A DNA stretch of 56,020 nt. It comes from Eubacteriales bacterium (GTDB lineage: Bacteria; Bacillota; Clostridia; Lachnospirales; Lachnospiraceae). The notes beneath the pieces were generated by a model that did no database searches, was not told the DNA's origin, and saw nothing but the letters and a program-made list of their open reading frames with translations. The DNA is taken from the NCBI GenBank assembly GCA_030524125.1, contig JAUNHB010000006.1, positions 1 to 56,020 on the forward strand, given 5' to 3'. Shown one piece after another: positions 23,932 through 32,929 of this stretch (positions are counted from its first letter, which is position 1; every line of letters begins with the position of its first letter). The position numbers and the translations under genes are program-made.

Positions 23932-25176
23932 ATGGAACAGTATATTTATAAAAATCACAAAAAGCTCCGGTACGGCTACACCACCGGATCGTGCGCTGCC
24001 GGGGCGGCAAAGGCCGCCGCGGCCATGCTGCTGTCCGGAAAAGAGGTGTCGGACGTGGAGCTTATGACGCCGAAGGGGATTCGCCTGCGTCTGGAGGTGC
24101 TGGACATCCGCCGGGAGCCGGAGGCCGTAAGCTGCGCGATCCGCAAGGACGGAGGGGACGATCCGGACGTGACCAACGGCATTCTGGTCTACGCGCGGGT
24201 GAGCCGGAGGTCGGACGGCGAGGCTTCGCGTCCGGCAGGTGGCAGCGAGTCCGCACTCCCGTCCGGCAGCGATGCGGTCGCGCCCCCAGCAGGCTCCGCC
24301 GCCTCCGCACTCCCTGATGAGGACCGGATCCGCATCGACGGCGGCGCGGGCGTGGGCCGGGTGACGAAGCCGGGGCTTGAGCAGCCCGTGGGCGCGGCGG
24401 CCATCAACAGCATCCCGCGCCGGATGATCCGGGAAAACCTGCTGGAGCTTTGCGAACGATACGGCTATGGAGGCGGCCTCGACGTGGTCATCAGCATTCC
24501 CGAAGGGGAGGCGCTGGCCGCGAAGACGTTCAACCCGCGTCTCGGCATCGTGGGAGGCATCTCGGTCCTCGGCACGAGCGGCATCGTGGAGCCCATGAGC
24601 GAACAGGCGCTGATCGACACGATCCGGGTGGAGATGCGCCAGAAGCTGGCGGGCGGCATGGAATACCTTCTGGTCGTCCCGGGCAATTACGGCATCGATT
24701 TTCTTGGGCGGTACGGCCACGGGCTGAAGCTGGAGGACGCGGTCAAATGCAGCAATTTTGTGGGAGAGGCGCTGGACGCGGCCGTGGAATTCGGCGCGAA
24801 GGGCGTGCTCCTGATCGGCCACATCGGAAAATTCGTGAAGCTGGCGGGCGGGATCATGAACACCCATTCCCACAACGCGGACGCGCGGATGGAGCTTCTG
24901 ACTGTCCATGCGGCCCTCTTAGGAGCGCCCGTGGAGACGCTGCGCCGGATGATGGAGTGCGTGACCACCGACGACGCGCTGAAATATCTGGAGGAGAGCG
25001 GACTGACCGGGCCGGTCATGGAGCGGCTGATGGAACGGATGGAATTTTACGTCAGCCAGCGGGTGCAGAACCGTCTGGAGCTGGGCGTCGTCACCTTCTC
25101 CAATGTGTACGGCGTGCTGGGGCAGACGGCGCGCGTACCCGATCTGGTGGAGAAGATCGGGAGGCAGAGCCTATGA
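23932..25176 (+). CDS. cbiD: Cobalt-precorrin-5B C1-methyltransferase
   Basis: 414 residues. CbiD methylates C1 of cobalt-precorrin-5B with SAM in the anaerobic corrin pathway. Motifs: RYGYTTGSCAAGAAKAAA at the N-terminus, GGAGVGRVTKPGL, NPRLGIVGGISVLGTSG, GNYGIDFL and GHIGKFVKLAGG. Residues about 94-129 are an Ala/Pro/Ser/Gly-rich insertion (PAGGSESALP, then PPAGSAASALP) between two conserved strands, and this makes the protein longer than the usual 360-380 residues. It starts 3 bases after cobT stops and overlaps cbiG by 4. Confidence 0.93.
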   Translation: MEQYIYKNHKKLRYGYTTGSCAAGAAKAAAAMLLSGKEVSDVELMTPKGIRLRLEVLDIRREPEAVSCAIRKDGGDDPDVTNGILVYARVSRRSDGEASRPAGGSESALPSGSDAVAPPAGSAASALPDEDRIRIDGGAGVGRVTKPGLEQPVGAAAINSIPRRMIRENLLELCERYGYGGGLDVVISIPEGEALAAKTFNPRLGIVGGISVLGTSGIVEPMSEQALIDTIRVEMRQKLAGGMEYLLVVPGNYGIDFLGRYGHGLKLEDAVKCSNFVGEALDAAVEFGAKGVLLIGHIGKFVKLAGGIMNTHSHNADARMELLTVHAALLGAPVETLRRMMECVTTDDALKYLEESGLTGPVMERLMERMEFYVSQRVQNRLELGVVTFSNVYGVLGQTARVPDLVEKIGRQSL

Positions 25177-26222
25177 GGACGGCGGTGATCTGTTTTACGG
25201 AGCACGGCGGGACGCTGGCCCGGACGCTGTGCGAGGGACTGCGCGCCCGCGGGATCGCCTGCCGGGCGTGGATCAAAAAGCGGGGAGCGGTCCCGCCGGA
25301 GGGCGTGGAACTCCTGAACGGAACGCTCTCCGGCTGGACGAAGGAGCACTTTGCGTCGGAGGACGCGCTGATCTTCATCGGGGCCGCGGGGATCGCGGTC
25401 CGGAGCATCGCTCCTTATATCCGGAGCAAAAAGACGGATCCGGCGGTGGTCGTGACGGACGAGCGGGGAGAGCACGCGATCTCCCTCCTGTCCGGGCATA
25501 TCGGCGGAGCCAACGCGCTGACGCTTTTGACGGCGGAGATACTGGGAGCCCGCCCGGTCGTCACGACGGCCACGGACCTGAACGGAAGATTTGCGGTGGA
25601 CGCCTTCGCGGCCCGCAGGGATCTGTATATGGATTCCATGGAGACGGCCAAGGCGATTGCGGCCGCGCTGGTGGAGGGACGACAGGTGGGCATGAGGAGC
25701 GCGTTTCCTGTCTTCGGCCCGGCGCCGGAGGAACTGGACACGACCGGAGAGCAGCCGCTTGGCTTTGTGGTGGACGTGAGGAGGAGCCGGCCCTTCCGGG
25801 AGACGCTCCACCTCGTCCCGAAAGCGACGGTGCTGGGCGTCGGATGCCGGAGAGGGGCGGATGCGCAGCAGATCCTTTCATTTATAGAGAGGACACTTTC
25901 GGAGGCCGGGATCTTTCCGGAGAGCGTCTGCCGGATCGCTTCCATCGATCTTAAGAAGGACGAGGCAGGGCTTTTGCGGGCGGCGGAGCATTTCGGCGTC
26001 CCGCTTGTGACTTACACGGCGGAGGAGCTGGCGGCCGTGGAAGCCGGGGACGGGCTGGAGGAGTCGGAGTTTGTACGGTCGGTGACCGGCGTGGGAAACG
26101 TGTGCGGGCGCGCGGCGCTCAAAAGCGCGGGCGCGCAAAAGCTGCTGATTCCAAAGACGGCGGGCGGCGGCGTGACCGTGGCCGCGGCTGTGACGGATTA
26201 TACTGTCTGCATGGAGGACTAG
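25173..26222 (+). CDS. cbiG: Cobalt-precorrin-5A hydrolase
   Basis: 349 residues from ATG 25173, inside the last codons of cbiD. CbiG opens the delta-lactone of cobalt-precorrin-5A and releases acetaldehyde. The N-terminal region (VICFTEHGGTLARTL, FIGAAGIAVRSIAPYI, SLLSGHIGGANALT), central linker and C-terminal domain (VLGVGCRRGADAQQI, SIDLKKDEAGL, VTGVGNVCGRAAL) are all present. The neighbours cbiD and cbiJ-cbiET act just after it in the pathway. Confidence 0.93.
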   Translation: MRTAVICFTEHGGTLARTLCEGLRARGIACRAWIKKRGAVPPEGVELLNGTLSGWTKEHFASEDALIFIGAAGIAVRSIAPYIRSKKTDPAVVVTDERGEHAISLLSGHIGGANALTLLTAEILGARPVVTTATDLNGRFAVDAFAARRDLYMDSMETAKAIAAALVEGRQVGMRSAFPVFGPAPEELDTTGEQPLGFVVDVRRSRPFRETLHLVPKATVLGVGCRRGADAQQILSFIERTLSEAGIFPESVCRIASIDLKKDEAGLLRAAEHFGVPLVTYTAEELAAVEAGDGLEESEFVRSVTGVGNVCGRAALKSAGAQKLLIPKTAGGGVTVAAAVTDYTVCMED

Positions 26223-26225
26223 AAA

Positions 26226-28349
26226 ATGACACCAGTGATGATCTTTGCGGGGACTGTGGAAGGACGGACCCTGTCGGAATTTTTGTCCGGGCAGGGCGTG
26301 CCTGTGACGGCCTGCGTGGCGACGGAGTACGGGGAGACGCTGCTTGCGGAAAATCCGTATCTCTCGGTGCATGCCGGGCGAATGGATCAGGAGCGCATGG
26401 CAGAATTGATGAAGGAACAGAGAACGGATCTCGTGATCGACGCCACCCATCCATACGCGGTGGAGGTCTCTGCCAACGTCTCCGCGGCCTGCGCGTCTGC
26501 GGGCGCGGAGTATGTCCGCCTGATCCGGGAGGAGACGCAGGAGGAGACCGGCGGCGCGGTGAGAGTGTCCTCGGTGGACGAAGCGGTGGAGTATCTGAAG
26601 GGAACGGAAGGAGGGATCCTTGCCACCACCGGGAGCAAGGAGCTCTGGAAATACACGGCGATCCCCGGCTATGAGAAGCGGGTGTTCGCCCGGGTGCTTT
26701 CCACGGCGGAGGTGGCGGCCGCCTGCGAGAAGCTTGGCTTTGTGGGAAAAAATCTGATCTGTATGCAGGGCCCCTTCAGCGAGGAGCTGAACGCGGCCAT
26801 GCTGCGGCAGTTTGACTGCCGTTATCTGGTGACGAAGGAGACCGGCAGGGCCGGAGGCTTCGGAGAGAAGATCCGGGCCGCCCGGAAGGCGGGCGCGAAG
26901 CTTGTGCTGGTGGGGCGGCCGCCGGAGCAGGACGGGCTTTCCTATGAGGAGGTGGTGCGCCTGCTGAAGGAGCGGTATTCGCTGCGGGCGGACGCGGCGG
27001 ACGACAAACGGCCCGCAGAAACCGGCGGAGCGGCGGCTCCCGCATGGGCATCGGCCGGGGAGGCCGGAACCGCCGAGCCGGAACCTGCAGGAGAGTCAGC
27101 CGGAATGCCGATGCCCCCCGCGCCGGAACCGTCCCGCCGCCTCGTGACGCTGATCGGGATCGGCATGGGCACGCCGGAGGGCATGACGGTGGAGGCGGCG
27201 GATACTATCCGGGAGGCCGACCTTCTGATCGGCGCGGGCCGGATGCTGGAGGCGGCCAGAGAGGCGGAAAAGCCGGTCTTTGCGGCCTACGATCCGGAGA
27301 AGATCGCGGCGTATGTAAGAGACCACGCGGAGTACCGGCGGATCGCGGTCCTTTTGTCCGGCGACATCGGATTTTACAGCGGGGCGAAGAGGCTTTACGA
27401 CGCGCTGGCGGACGCCGGGTGTGAGATCCAAAGCCTGTGCGGGATCTCGTCGGTGGTGTATCTGTGCGGGAAGCTTAAGACTCCGTGGGAGGACGTGCGC
27501 CTGATGAGCGCCCACGGGCGAAGCGCCAATCTGGCGGGCGCGGTGCGGGAGAGCGCCAAGACCTTCACTCTTCTGGGAGCGGGGGACAGCGTGCAGGCCA
27601 TGTGCCGGGAACTTCGGGAGTACGGACTTTCCCATGTGACCGTCCATGTGGGGGAACGGCTGGGCTATCCGGACGAGCGGATCACGTCGGGCACGCCGGA
27701 GGAGCTGGAGCGCGGAGACTACGGAAGCCTGTGCGCGGCGCTGATCGAGAATCCAAAGCCCTTTTCGGGCATACGCTCCTGCATCGGGGACGAGGAATTT
27801 CTGAGAGGAAAGGCCCCCATGACCAAGAGCGAGGTCCGCAGCCTGTCCGTGGCGAAGCTTCGCCTCACGAGGGACGCGGTGGTGTACGACGTGGGCGCGG
27901 GGACCGGCTCCGTGACCGTGGAGCTGGCGCTGGCGGCGCCGGACGGCATGGTGTACGCCGTAGAGCGAAACGCCGAGGCGTGCGGCCTGATCGAAGAAAA
28001 TAAGCGCCGTTTCGGCACGCCGAACATTCAGGTGACCGAAGGGCTGGCGCCGGAGGCCATGGAGGCGCTGCCCGCGCCGACCCACGCGTTTATCGGAGGC
28101 TCCGCCGGAAATCTGAAGGAGATCCTCCAGAGCATCCTTGCGAAAAACCCGTCCGTCCGTCTGGTCATCAACACGGTGACGCTGGAGACGGTGGCGGAGG
28201 TGACCGAATGCTTAAAAGAGCTGCCGCTGATCGAGGAGGAGATCATTTCTGTCAGTATCGCGAGGGCGAAAAAAGCGGGAGCGTATCATCTGATGATGGG
28301 ACAGAATCCGATTTACATCGTCACATGCAGAGGAGGAGGGGAGCCGTGA
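26226..28349 (+). CDS. cbiJ-cbiET: Triple fusion: precorrin-6A reductase - precorrin-6B C5,15-methyltransferase/decarboxylase (CbiJ-CbiE-CbiT)
   Basis: 707 residues in three enzymes. Residues 1-250 are CbiJ, the NADH-dependent reductase (MIFAGTVEGRTLSEFL, DATHPYAVEVSANV, TTGSKELW, VTKETGRAGGFGEK). A low-complexity Ala/Pro/Glu/Gly linker covers about 252-304. Residues 305-515 are the CbiE methyltransferase (VTLIGIGMGTPEGMT, VLLSGDIGFYSGA, SAHGRS). Residues 525-700 are CbiT (MTKSEVRSLSVAKLRL, YDVGAGTGSVTVELAL, AFIGGSAGNLKEIL). CbiE-CbiT fusions (CobL) are common; joining CbiJ in front is less common. Start ATG 26226, 3 bases after cbiG. Confidence 0.93.
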   Translation: MTPVMIFAGTVEGRTLSEFLSGQGVPVTACVATEYGETLLAENPYLSVHAGRMDQERMAELMKEQRTDLVIDATHPYAVEVSANVSAACASAGAEYVRLIREETQEETGGAVRVSSVDEAVEYLKGTEGGILATTGSKELWKYTAIPGYEKRVFARVLSTAEVAAACEKLGFVGKNLICMQGPFSEELNAAMLRQFDCRYLVTKETGRAGGFGEKIRAARKAGAKLVLVGRPPEQDGLSYEEVVRLLKERYSLRADAADDKRPAETGGAAAPAWASAGEAGTAEPEPAGESAGMPMPPAPEPSRRLVTLIGIGMGTPEGMTVEAADTIREADLLIGAGRMLEAAREAEKPVFAAYDPEKIAAYVRDHAEYRRIAVLLSGDIGFYSGAKRLYDALADAGCEIQSLCGISSVVYLCGKLKTPWEDVRLMSAHGRSANLAGAVRESAKTFTLLGAGDSVQAMCRELREYGLSHVTVHVGERLGYPDERITSGTPEELERGDYGSLCAALIENPKPFSGIRSCIGDEEFLRGKAPMTKSEVRSLSVAKLRLTRDAVVYDVGAGTGSVTVELALAAPDGMVYAVERNAEACGLIEENKRRFGTPNIQVTEGLAPEAMEALPAPTHAFIGGSAGNLKEILQSILAKNPSVRLVINTVTLETVAEVTECLKELPLIEEEIISVSIARAKKAGAYHLMMGQNPIYIVTCRGGGEP

Positions 28350-29749
28350 AGGCGCAGGAGGGAAGAACCTTAAGCCGGAGGATCCCGCGGATCCTCCTTG
28401 CGGCTCCGGCCAGCGGGAGCGGCAAGACGCTGATCACCTGCGGGATCCTGCAGGCGCTTGTGAACCGGGGAATGAAGGTGGCCTCCTTTAAGTGCGGGCC
28501 GGACTACATCGACCCGATGTTCCACGGGCGGGTGATCGGGACCCGCTCCCGGAACATCGACACCTTTTTTACGGACGCGGAGACGACGCGCGCGCTTTTT
28601 GCGAAAAATACGGCGGACTGCGACGTGGCCGTGGCGGAGGGCGTCATGGGCTACTACGACGGCCTTGGCGGCGTGAGCACCGAGGGAAGCACCTACGAAG
28701 TAGCCCGCACGCTGGAGATGCCGACGGCGCTCATCGTCAACTGTCGGGGAGCCAGCCTGTCCGTGGGAGCCGTGATCAGGGGCTTTCTGGAATATCGCGA
28801 GGACAGCCGCATCCGGGGTGTGATCCTGAACCAGATCTCCCCCATGATCTACGGACAGCTAAAGCCGCTGCTGGAGCGGGAACTGGGCGTCCGGGTGCTG
28901 GGCTATGTGCCGAAGCTTGAGGAGCTGACGCTGGAGAGCCGCCATCTGGGACTGGTGCTGCCGGGCGAGATCGACGCGCTGCGGGAGAAGCTGGGGCATC
29001 TGGCGGCCGTGCTGGAGGAGACGCTGGATCTGGACGGACTTCTGGAGCTGGCCGGGGAAAGCGGGCCGCTTGCGTGGCGGGAGCCGTCCCTTCCGGCGCT
29101 TGCGCCTCAAGGGGGAAAGCCCGTCCGGATCGCCGTGGCCAGAGACGACGCGTTTTGTTTTACGTATCTTGACAATCTGGAGCTTCTGGAGCGGATGGGC
29201 GCAGAGCTTGTGTATTTCTCGCCGCTTCGGGACCGGGAGCTTCCGGAAGGGATCTCCGGCCTGATCTTAAGCGGCGGCTATCCGGAGCTTCACGGGGAAG
29301 CCCTGTCCGCCAACGGGTCCATGCGCCGCTCGATCCGGGAGGCGCTGGAGGGAGGACTTCCGTGCATCGCCGAGTGCGGCGGCTTTCTGTACCTGCACCG
29401 GGAGCTGGAGGATCAGGGCGGCGTGTTCCGACCGATGGTCGGAGCCGTCCCGGCGCGAGCGTTCCGGACGGACCGGCTGGGCCGCTTCGGCTACATCACG
29501 CTGACGGCTCGGGAGGATCAGCTTCTCGGAGCGGCGGGAACGCAGATCCGGGGGCATGAGTTCCACTACTGGGACAGCGAGCGGTGCGGGGAGAGCTTCC
29601 ACGCGAAAAAGCCGGTGGGGAAAAGGGAGTGGGACTGCGTCGTGGGAAACGCTTCTCTGTACGCGGGCTTCCCCCATCTGTTTTTCTGGTCGAACCCGCA
29701 GGCGGCGTTCGCCTATCTGAAAAAATGCGAGGAGTATGGTTCATGCTGA
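28346..29749 (+). CDS. cbiA: Cobyrinate a,c-diamide synthase
   Basis: 467 residues from GTG 28346, chosen because AGGAGGAGGGG lies just upstream and the codon overlaps the previous stop. CbiA amidates carboxylates a and c of cobyrinate with ATP and glutamine. The dethiobiotin-synthase-like half shows ILLAAPASGSGKTLITCGI (P-loop), FKCGPDYIDPMFH and EGVMGYYDG; the glutamine amidotransferase half shows LSGGYPELH, the catalytic Cys in IAECGGFLYL, and GHEFHY with the catalytic His. Confidence 0.94.
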   Translation: MKAQEGRTLSRRIPRILLAAPASGSGKTLITCGILQALVNRGMKVASFKCGPDYIDPMFHGRVIGTRSRNIDTFFTDAETTRALFAKNTADCDVAVAEGVMGYYDGLGGVSTEGSTYEVARTLEMPTALIVNCRGASLSVGAVIRGFLEYREDSRIRGVILNQISPMIYGQLKPLLERELGVRVLGYVPKLEELTLESRHLGLVLPGEIDALREKLGHLAAVLEETLDLDGLLELAGESGPLAWREPSLPALAPQGGKPVRIAVARDDAFCFTYLDNLELLERMGAELVYFSPLRDRELPEGISGLILSGGYPELHGEALSANGSMRRSIREALEGGLPCIAECGGFLYLHRELEDQGGVFRPMVGAVPARAFRTDRLGRFGYITLTAREDQLLGAAGTQIRGHEFHYWDSERCGESFHAKKPVGKREWDCVVGNASLYAGFPHLFFWSNPQAAFAYLKKCEEYGSC

Positions 29750-30282
29750 TTTTGATAACCGGCGGGAGCGGAAGCGGCAAATCCGCCTTCGCCGAGTCTG
29801 TGGTGACCGGGCTTGGCGGCCGGAAACGGCTCTATATCGCCACTATGTATCCGTTCGACGAGGAGTGCCGCCAGAGGATCGCAAGGCACCGGGAAATGCG
29901 TAAGGATAAGGGCTTTGACACGCTGGAGCGCTACACGGATCTGGCGGGCGCGGACGTGTCGGGCTATGAGACGGTGCTGCTGGAATGCATGTCCAACTTG
30001 ACGGCCAACGAGCTCTACCAGCCGGGAGGCGCGGGGGATCGCTGCGTGGAGGCCGTGCTGGAGGGCGTCCGGAGCGTGTACGCGCAGTGCCGCCATCTGG
30101 TGATCGTGACCAACGAGATCTTTTCCGACGGCATGGACTACGATCCGGAGACCCGGCGCTACCAGCGGTATCTGGGCGAGATCAACCGGCGGATCGCCGG
30201 ACTGTCGGACGCGGCGGCCGAGGTGGTCTACTCGGTCCCGCTGATGCTGAAAGGGGACCTGAAAGGAGCGTTGGGAGAATGA
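29743..30282 (+). CDS. cobU: Adenosylcobinamide kinase / guanylyltransferase
   Basis: 179 residues. CobU phosphorylates adenosylcobinamide and transfers GMP from GTP. P-loop GGSGSGKS at residues 7-14; the RHREMRKDKGFDTLE stretch holds the candidate guanylylated His; LLECMSNLTANE and LVIVTNEIFSDGMDYDP follow. It overlaps cbiA by 7 bases and cobS by 4. A second, shorter CobU-like gene follows cobS. Confidence 0.9.
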   Translation: MLILITGGSGSGKSAFAESVVTGLGGRKRLYIATMYPFDEECRQRIARHREMRKDKGFDTLERYTDLAGADVSGYETVLLECMSNLTANELYQPGGAGDRCVEAVLEGVRSVYAQCRHLVIVTNEIFSDGMDYDPETRRYQRYLGEINRRIAGLSDAAAEVVYSVPLMLKGDLKGALGE

Positions 30283-31043
30283 GACGGGTGTGGAACAGCT
30301 TTTTGATCGCGTTCGCCATGTTTTCCAAGATTCCCGTGCCAAGGGCGGACTGGGACAAGGAAAACATGAAATATATGATGTGCTTTTTCCCGGCGGTGGG
30401 AGCGGTCGCGGGGGTTCTTTTCTGCGCGGCGGGAGTTCTGTGCGTCAGACTGGGATCCGGAAGCGTCCTTCGGGGAGCGGTGCTGACGCTCCTGCCGGTG
30501 CTGGTGACCGGGGGCATCCATCTGGACGGCTTTCTGGACACGGCGGACGCTCTAAGCTCCTACCAGCCGGTGGAGAGGAAGCTGGAGATCCTGAAGGACT
30601 CCCATGCGGGAGCCTTTGCGGTCATCATGGGCTGCGCATATTTTACGCTGTCGCTGGGGGTGTTCAGCGAGCTGGACGAGAGGGCGTGGCCCTTTATGGC
30701 GCTGACCTTCGTCCTGTCCAGAAGCCTCAGCAGCCTTGCCCTGTCCACGTTCCCGAAGGCCAACAAGTCCGGGTCGCTTTCCCTGTTCTCGGACGCGGCC
30801 CAGAAGCGGGCGCTCTTTGGGGCGCTGGCGGTCTGGATCGGATGCGCGGCGGGGCTTGGACTCTGGTGGGACTGGAGGCGGGCGTTGATCATGCTTGGAA
30901 CGGCGGGCGCGTCGTACGTCTTTTATTACCGGCTGGCCATGAAGGAGTTCGGCGGGACGACCGGGGACGTCGCGGGATTTTTCGTGCAGGTGTGCGAGCT
31001 TGCCTGCGCGCTTACGCTTATGTTGGGAGGAAAGCTTTTATGA
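30279..31043 (+). CDS. cobS: Adenosylcobinamide-GDP ribazoletransferase (cobalamin synthase)
   Basis: 254 residues, integral membrane. CobS joins adenosylcobinamide-GDP to alpha-ribazole (phosphate) in the last step of cobalamin assembly. The motifs are FAMFSKIPVPRADWDKENMKYMMCFFP, GGIHLDGFLDTADALSSYQ with the acidic catalytic residues, ILKDSHAGAFAVI, and KEFGGTTGDVAGF near the C-terminus. Several hydrophobic segments are evident. It overlaps genes on both sides by 4 bases. Confidence 0.95.
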   Translation: MRRVWNSFLIAFAMFSKIPVPRADWDKENMKYMMCFFPAVGAVAGVLFCAAGVLCVRLGSGSVLRGAVLTLLPVLVTGGIHLDGFLDTADALSSYQPVERKLEILKDSHAGAFAVIMGCAYFTLSLGVFSELDERAWPFMALTFVLSRSLSSLALSTFPKANKSGSLSLFSDAAQKRALFGALAVWIGCAAGLGLWWDWRRALIMLGTAGASYVFYYRLAMKEFGGTTGDVAGFFVQVCELACALTLMLGGKLL

Positions 31044-31420
31044 TCTTAGTGACGGGAGGATGCTTTCAGGGAAAGACCGATTACGCGCGGCGCACGTTCG
31101 GGATCCTGAAGGAGCAGGAGGCGGACGGCGCGGTCTGCCCCATGGAGGTCATCTACGAGGCGAAGCTTCTGTTTCATTTCCATGAATATGTCCGTCGGAT
31201 GATGGAGGCCGGGACGGAGCTGTCGGCGGAGGAGCTGAAGCGGCGCAATCCGGGGCTTGTGCTGGTGACCAACGAGCTTGGCTACGGGGTCGTGCCGGTG
31301 GACCGGTTCGACCGGGCGTACCGGGAGAAGACCGGGCGGGTGTGCTGCGAGCTGGCGGCGTGCGCGGACGAGGTGCACCGGGTCGTGTGCGGGATCGGGA
31401 CGGTGATCAAGCATGGCTGA
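31040..31420 (+). CDS. Short CobU-like protein (126 aa)
   Basis: This resembles CobU at both ends but lacks its middle. The N-terminus has a P-loop (VTGGCFQGKTDYARR); the C-terminus LVLVTNELGYGVVPVDRFDRAYREKTGRV...EVHRVVCGIGTVIK is closer to classical CobU than the matching part of the full-length copy. The His-containing guanylylation region is missing. It could be a kinase-only enzyme or a partner of the full CobU encoded before cobS. ATG 31040 overlaps the cobS stop by 4 bases, so it is translated with the operon. Confidence 0.75.
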   Translation: MILVTGGCFQGKTDYARRTFGILKEQEADGAVCPMEVIYEAKLLFHFHEYVRRMMEAGTELSAEELKRRNPGLVLVTNELGYGVVPVDRFDRAYREKTGRVCCELAACADEVHRVVCGIGTVIKHG

Positions 31421-31985
31421 GATCCTTTTGATCCGCCACGGAAAGACGACGGGAAATCTTGAGGGCCGCTACATCGGGAGCCGCACGGACGAGCCTCTGT
31501 GCCCGGAGGGGATCCGGGAGCTGGAGGAGAAAGCCTACCCCGCGCCGGACGCGATCTATGCAAGCCCCATGCGCCGGTGCGTGGAGACGGCGCGGATCCT
31601 GTGGCCGGAGACAGGGATCCGGCTCCTTCCGGGGCTCCGGGAGTGTGATTTCGGCGATTTTGAGGGGAAAAATTACCGGGAGCTGTCCGGAGATCCCGCC
31701 TATCAGGCCTGGATCGACAGCGGCGGTACGCTGCCCTTTCCCGGCGGAGAGGATCCGGCGGCGTTCCGGGCGCGGTGCCGCGCGGCGTTCGCACAGCTTG
31801 TGCGGGAGCTTGAGGGCGTATCCCGCGCCGCCGTCGTGGCCCACGGCGGCACGGTCATGGCGGTCATGGAGCGGTACGGCCATCCGGAAAAAGGATATTT
31901 TGACTATCAGGTGAAAAACGGCTGTGGCTACGCGCTGACGCCGGTGGAGGGAACGGAACGATGGAATTGTCGATACTTGCAGTAG
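31413..31985 (+). CDS. cobC: Alpha-ribazole phosphatase-like histidine phosphatase
   Basis: 190 residues of the phosphoglycerate-mutase superfamily: RHGKTTGNLEGRYIGSRTDEPLCPEG with the catalytic His, YASPMRRCVETA, ECDFGDFEGKNY with the acid residue, and VVAHGGTVMAVM with the second His. In this operon it most likely removes phosphate from alpha-ribazole 5'-phosphate or from cobalamin phosphate. It overlaps the short cobU-like gene by 8 bases and cbiB by 25. Confidence 0.88.
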   Translation: MAEILLIRHGKTTGNLEGRYIGSRTDEPLCPEGIRELEEKAYPAPDAIYASPMRRCVETARILWPETGIRLLPGLRECDFGDFEGKNYRELSGDPAYQAWIDSGGTLPFPGGEDPAAFRARCRAAFAQLVRELEGVSRAAVVAHGGTVMAVMERYGHPEKGYFDYQVKNGCGYALTPVEGTERWNCRYLQ

Positions 31986-32929
31986 CGCTTGGATTTTTTC
32001 TGGATCTGCTGATCGGGGATCCCCACTGGCTCTATCATCCGATCCGGCTGGTGGGTCATCTGATCGGCGGTCTGGAGAGGGGACTTCGGGCGCTGTTTCC
32101 GCAGACGGAGAAAGGGGAGCTGGCGGCGGGCGTATGTCTTCTGGTCCTGACGGCGGGGATCACGACGGCTGCGGCCGCGGCGCTTCTGTACGCGGCGGGG
32201 CGGATCCATCCGTATGCGGGATTTGCGCTGGAGACCGTCATGTGCTATCAGCTTCTGGCGACCAAAGCCCTGAAGACGGAGACGATGAAGGTGTACGACG
32301 CGCTGAAGGAGGGCGATCTTCCAAAGGCGAGGTACGCGGTGTCCATGGTGGTAGGCCGGGATACGGACGCTCTGGACGGGATCGGCATCACGAAGGCGGC
32401 AGTGGAGACGGTGGCGGAGAATACGTCCGACGGCGTGATCGCGCCCCTTCTTTTCCTGATGATCGGCGGCGCGCCGCTTGGATTTTTCTATAAGGCGGTC
32501 AACACGATGGACTCCATGGTGGGCTATAAGAACGACCGCTATCTCTATTTTGGACGGGCGGCGGCCCGGTTTGACGACGTGCTGAATTATGTTCCTGCGA
32601 GGCTCTCCGCCGTGCTGATGACAGCGGCCGCGGGGCTGTGCGGCATGGACGCGGCCAACGGCTGGCGGATCTACCGGAGAGACCGCTACAACCACAGCAG
32701 CCCCAACTCCGCCCACACGGAAGCCGTGACGGCTGGGGCGCTGCACGTGCAGCTGGCCGGGAACGCGTATTATTTTGGAAAGCTGTATGAGAAGCCCACG
32801 CTGGGAGATCCGGACCGGCCGGTGGAGTACGAGGACATCCCGCGGGCCAACCGGCTGCTGTACGTCACGGCGGTATTGGCGCTTCTTGTGTTCGGACTGG
32901 TGAAAGGAGCGATCTTATGGGGAATCTGA
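31961..32929 (+). CDS. cbiB: Adenosylcobinamide-phosphate synthase
   Basis: 322 residues, membrane protein. CbiB attaches aminopropanol (phosphate) to adenosylcobyric acid. Motifs: LDLLIGDPHWLYHPIRLVGHLI at the N-terminus, VGRDTDALDGIGITKAAVETVAENTSDGVIAPL, AVNTMDSMVGYKNDRYLYFGRAAAR and NSAHTEAVTAGAL. The 25-base overlap with cobC and 13-base overlap with cobO suggest translational coupling. Confidence 0.95.
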   Translation: MELSILAVALGFFLDLLIGDPHWLYHPIRLVGHLIGGLERGLRALFPQTEKGELAAGVCLLVLTAGITTAAAAALLYAAGRIHPYAGFALETVMCYQLLATKALKTETMKVYDALKEGDLPKARYAVSMVVGRDTDALDGIGITKAAVETVAENTSDGVIAPLLFLMIGGAPLGFFYKAVNTMDSMVGYKNDRYLYFGRAAARFDDVLNYVPARLSAVLMTAAAGLCGMDAANGWRIYRRDRYNHSSPNSAHTEAVTAGALHVQLAGNAYYFGKLYEKPTLGDPDRPVEYEDIPRANRLLYVTAVLALLVFGLVKGAILWGI

